DNA of 34,389 bases, taken from DAOTEJ01 sp035454085 (GTDB lineage: Bacteria; Pseudomonadota; Gammaproteobacteria; Burkholderiales; Burkholderiaceae_F). Position numbers and translations under genes: made by a program. The notes beneath the pieces were generated by a model. It did not search any database. It worked only from the letters and a program-made list of their open reading frames with translations, and was not told the origin of the DNA. This document shows, in pieces, positions 32,569 to 34,389 of this stretch. Where the stretch lies: positions 1 to 34,389 of the forward strand of contig DAOTEJ010000021.1 in assembly GCA_035454085.1 (NCBI GenBank), written 5' to 3'. Each line of letters starts with the position of its first letter. Within the stretch, counting starts at the first letter, position 1.

Positions 32569-33434
32569 GGCTGGCGGCCGGGTGGCTCGACTCCTGCCGG
32601 CACCTTGTAGCGCTTGTAGCCCCAGAGATACTGATCGGGCTTGTCGCGCACCAGGCGCTCGAGTCCGCGGTTCATGCGCGTGGCGTCTTCCAGCGGGTCG
32701 CCGGTGAGCGGATCGTCCAGGCGCCGCGCGTGCAGGCGCCAGCCCGCCCCGGCGGCCAGCCGCTGGCCCCACACGAACACGATCAGACCGTCGAACTGAT
32801 GCGCGAGGCGCGTCGGCAGGGTCATCGTGTACGCCGGCCGCCCGAAAAACGGCGCCCACACCCCCTCGCCCTGCGAGGGCACCTGGTCGGGCAGGATGCC
32901 CACGACCTCGCGCTTTTTCATGGCCCGCATCAGCTTGCGCACCCCGTTCACGTCGGCCGGCGCAAGCACCAGACCCTCGCGCTCGCGACCCTGGGCCACG
33001 ATCTGGCGCAGCACCGGCTTGCGCGGCACGCGGTAGAGCACCGTCATGGGCCGGCCGTAGCGACTCGCCTGGGTGGCGCCGTACCACTGGGCCATGATCT
33101 CGAAGCAGCCCAGATGCGGCGGCAGGAACAGCACCGGACGGCCGTCGGCCATCGCGGCCTCGAACACGTCCATGTCCACCACCGTGGTGCGCGCCATGAT
33201 GTCGTGGGTCGGCCGCATCCAGATCCAGGGCGTCTCGAGTGCCTGGCGCCCGGCCTCGCGCCGCGCGGGCGCGGCCAGGCGCGCGGGCTCGTAGCCCGCC
33301 TGTGCCAGGTTGTCGCGCAGGGTGCGGCGGTAGCTCGCCGAGGCCCAGTAGACGAGCGTGCCCAGGCCGGCCCCCAGGGCTTGGACCAGCCACAGCGGCA
33401 GGCCGGCGACCAGACGGAACAGGAATCGCAACAC
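32565..33434 (-). CDS. Lipid A biosynthesis acyltransferase (LpxL/HtrB family), first copy
   Basis: A 289-residue homologue of the next gene. The catalytic HX4E is H107-E112 in PPHLGCFEIMAQWYG. GILPDQVPSQGEGVWAPFFG is the conserved substrate-site segment. The C-terminus RMNRGLERLVRDKPDQYLWG matches the family. It begins with a hydrophobic anchor (LRFLFRLVAGLPLWLVQALG). I chose GTG 33434, which places that anchor first; a longer in-frame start at 33527 would run through the metK promoter and is unlikely. It is divergent from metK and heads the lpxL-lpxL-dapF-DUF484-xerC run. Confidence 0.9.
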   Translation of the reverse strand: MLRFLFRLVAGLPLWLVQALGAGLGTLVYWASASYRRTLRDNLAQAGYEPARLAAPARREAGRQALETPWIWMRPTHDIMARTTVVDMDVFEAAMADGRPVLFLPPHLGCFEIMAQWYGATQASRYGRPMTVLYRVPRKPVLRQIVAQGREREGLVLAPADVNGVRKLMRAMKKREVVGILPDQVPSQGEGVWAPFFGRPAYTMTLPTRLAHQFDGLIVFVWGQRLAAGAGWRLHARRLDDPLTGDPLEDATRMNRGLERLVRDKPDQYLWGYKRYKVPAGVEPPGRQP

Positions 33435-33474
33435 GGCGTTACGCGCAATTGCGCGGGCGGCAGGCGGGCATCGA

Positions 33475-33480
33475 TATAAT
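33475..33480 (+). promoter_or_regulatory. metK -10 box
   Basis: A perfect TATAAT in GC-rich surroundings, pointing to a transcript start near 33486-33488. No convincing -35 is seen; TTGCGC at 33449-33454 is 20 bases away, which is too far. Confidence 0.6.
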
Positions 33481-33485
33481 CGGCT

Positions 33486-33559
33486 TGTCGCCGGTTTAAA
33501 CAGACAACTTGCGGGGCGACACGGCAAGGATACCCAAGCCGATACAAATTCCGCTAAAG
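33486..33559 (+). promoter_or_regulatory. Candidate SAM-II-type riboswitch pseudoknot in the metK leader
   Basis: P1 pairs TGTCGCC (33486-33492) with GGCGACA (33515-33521). The loop begins GGTTTAAAC and ends TTGCGG. GCGG (33511-33514), directly before the P1 3' strand, can pair with CCGC (33551-33554), which makes an H-type pseudoknot. The third loop holds a small hairpin (CGGC 33522-33525 with GCCG 33538-33541) and then ATACAAATT. UUUAA, UUGC, P1 3' strand, AAAU and GCUAAA occur in the SAM-II order as I remember it. P1 starts at the predicted transcript start, and the downstream gene makes SAM. This is inferred from motifs; no covariance search was possible. Confidence 0.55.
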
Positions 33560-33585
33560 CGTCGCCGCATTCCGCGCCCGACGCT
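33558..33585 (+). promoter_or_regulatory. Second hairpin in the metK leader (possible expression platform)
   Basis: AGCGTCG (33558-33564) pairs with CGACGCT (33579-33585) around a 14-base loop. It overlaps the end of the pseudoknot's GCUAAAG and contains a second copy of the P1 5' strand (GTCGCC, 33561-33566). No T-run follows, so intrinsic termination is unlikely. The metK Shine-Dalgarno GGAG is at 33606-33609. Confidence 0.45.
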
Positions 33586-33616
33586 GCCTCGACAACGCAA
33601 CGAACGGAGTGTGGCA

Positions 33617-34389
33617 GTGGCCAACGACTTTCTCTTCACGTCCGAATCTGTCTCAGAGGGCCATCCCGACAAGGTGGCCGACCAGATCTCCGACGCCATC
33701 CTCGACGCAATCTTCAAGCAGGATCCGCGCAGCCGCGTCGCCGCCGAGACCCTGACCAACACCGGCCTGGTGGTGCTGGCGGGCGAGATCACGACCAACG
33801 CCCACGTCGACTACATCGAGGTGGCGCGCAACACGATCAAGCGCATCGGCTACGACAACACCGAGTACGGCATCGACTACAAGGGCTGCGCGGTGCTGGT
33901 GGCCTACGACAAGCAGAGCAACGACATCGCCCAGGGCGTGGACCACGCCAGCGACGACCACCTGAACATGGGCGCCGGCGACCAGGGCCTGATGTTCGGC
34001 TACGCGTGCGACGAGACCGACACCCTGATGCCGGCCCCGATCTACTACGCGCACCGCCTGGTGGAGCGCCAGGCCCAGCTGCGCCGCGACGGCCGCATGC
34101 CCTACCTGCGCCCCGACGCCAAGAGCCAGGTCACGATGCGCTACGTGGACGGCAAGCCGCACTCGATCGACACCGTGGTGCTGTCCAGCCAGCACGCCCC
34201 CGAGATGAGCGATGGCACGCGCATGAAGCCCCAGTTCGTCGAGGCGGTGATCGAAGAGATCATCCGCCCCGTGCTTCCCGCCGAGTGGCTCAAGGACACC
34301 AAGTACCTGGTCAACCCGACGGGCCGCTTCGTCGTCGGCGGCCCGCAGGGCGACTGCGGCCTGACCGGCCGCAAGATCATCGTCGACAC
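33617..34389 (+). CDS. metK: S-adenosylmethionine synthetase (3' end cut by window edge)
   Basis: 257 residues of MetK are visible, about two thirds of the usual 385-400. The N-terminus ANDFLFTSESVSEGHPDKVA, followed by DQISDAILD, is the ATP/methionine-binding motif, and GAGDQGLMFGYACDE is the conserved central signature. NPTGRFVVGGPQGDCGLTGR follows near the window end. It makes SAM from methionine and ATP. The start is GTG 33617, with GGAG seven bases upstream. An in-frame GTG at 33611 is too close to that GGAG. The gene is divergent from the acyltransferases and is preceded by a structured leader of about 130 nt. Confidence 0.96.
   Translation, partial: MANDFLFTSESVSEGHPDKVADQISDAILDAIFKQDPRSRVAAETLTNTGLVVLAGEITTNAHVDYIEVARNTIKRIGYDNTEYGIDYKGCAVLVAYDKQSNDIAQGVDHASDDHLNMGAGDQGLMFGYACDETDTLMPAPIYYAHRLVERQAQLRRDGRMPYLRPDAKSQVTMRYVDGKPHSIDTVVLSSQHAPEMSDGTRMKPQFVEAVIEEIIRPVLPAEWLKDTKYLVNPTGRFVVGGPQGDCGLTGRKIIVD

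Noticed and set aside
33435..33527. Longer N-terminus for the first LpxL-like acyltransferase (ATG 33527)
   Set aside because: It would read through the metK promoter and leader, and it adds a Cys/Arg/Pro-rich stretch before the usual membrane anchor.
33479..33543. A 9-bp perfect inverted repeat (ATCGGCTTG / CAAGCCGAT) enclosing the metK leader elements
   Set aside because: Its left arm begins within the TATAAT box and would be almost wholly upstream of the predicted transcript start, so it cannot form in that RNA. It would be revived if transcription starts further upstream.
33435..33616. SAH riboswitch upstream of metK
   Set aside because: I could not find the GAGGAGCG-type core or the characteristic paired order of the SAH element. 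The SAM-II word order fits much better.
1..34389. CRISPR array, defence island, prophage, tRNA or rRNA genes
   Set aside because: I looked for spaced repeats, cas or restriction motifs, phage structural proteins and cloverleaf ends and found none.

Overview
The window is GC-rich (about 70 % by eye) chromosomal DNA of a betaproteobacterium. The gene block lpxL-lpxL-dapF-DUF484-xerC, the cobW-dksA pair, hslVU, the alanine/lysine-rich extension of DksA and the mnhA-B fusion all point to Burkholderiales, perhaps the Rubrivivax/Leptothrix/Methylibium side of the order. This is judged from gene content, not from any search. Three runs of exactly 100 N (1438-1537, 8769-8868, 26455-26554) mark a draft scaffold. 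Two of them interrupt genes (mnhD, dksA) and one lies in a tandem intergenic repeat.

Layout. 1-5.6 kb: a minus-strand operon for a multi-subunit Na+(K+)/H+ antiporter (mnhA/B fusion, C, D, E, F, G) with overlapping start and stop codons. 5.8-8.5 kb: a Ca2+/Na+ antiporter and a membrane diguanylate cyclase with intact GGDEF and I-site. 8.5-9.05 kb: a gene-free stretch with a 55-bp direct repeat on both sides of an N gap. 9.05-11.0 kb: an overlapping pair, an LpxH-like metallophosphoesterase and a GT4 glycosyltransferase. 11.0-13.4 kb: a PhoX-type alkaline phosphatase behind four 11-bp-spaced PhoB-like half-sites. 13.6-17.9 kb: two haem lipoproteins (an ethylbenzene-dehydrogenase-type haem-binding protein and a hexahaem cytochrome c) around a PadR regulator and a ChrA chromate transporter. 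18-21.7 kb: hslU, hslV and a protein with a duplicated helical/STAS architecture. 21.9-24.7 kb: an ABC transporter (ATPase, FtsX/MacB-like permease), a small four-cysteine periplasmic protein and a DUF3299 protein, resembling the zinc-linked PA4063-PA4066 cluster of Pseudomonas. 24.8-25.6 kb: a two-TM channel with an RCK (TrkA-N) domain and a non-canonical filter. 25.7-33.4 kb: a minus-strand housekeeping run (two lipid A acyltransferases, dapF, DUF484, xerC, rlmI, a COG0523 GTPase, zinc-site-less dksA). 33.4 kb to the end: the divergent, truncated metK.

The most interesting signal is the metK leader (about 33486-33585). A perfect TATAAT is followed, at the predicted transcript start, by an H-type pseudoknot whose conserved words occur in the same order as in the SAM-II riboswitch (UUUAA, UUGC, P1 3' strand, AAAU, GCUAAA). 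It carries an extra hairpin in the third loop, and a second copy of the P1 5' strand lies downstream and could act as a switching partner. Other items worth a second look are the double Pho box, the RCK channel without a GYG filter, the haem-lipoprotein/ChrA neighbourhood, the duplicated STAS protein and a possible zinc-economy theme (COG0523 GTPase, cysteine-poor DksA, DUF3299 ABC cluster).

I saw no tRNA, rRNA, CRISPR array, insertion sequence, prophage or obvious defence system. The window reads as core chromosome with a few accessory inserts.
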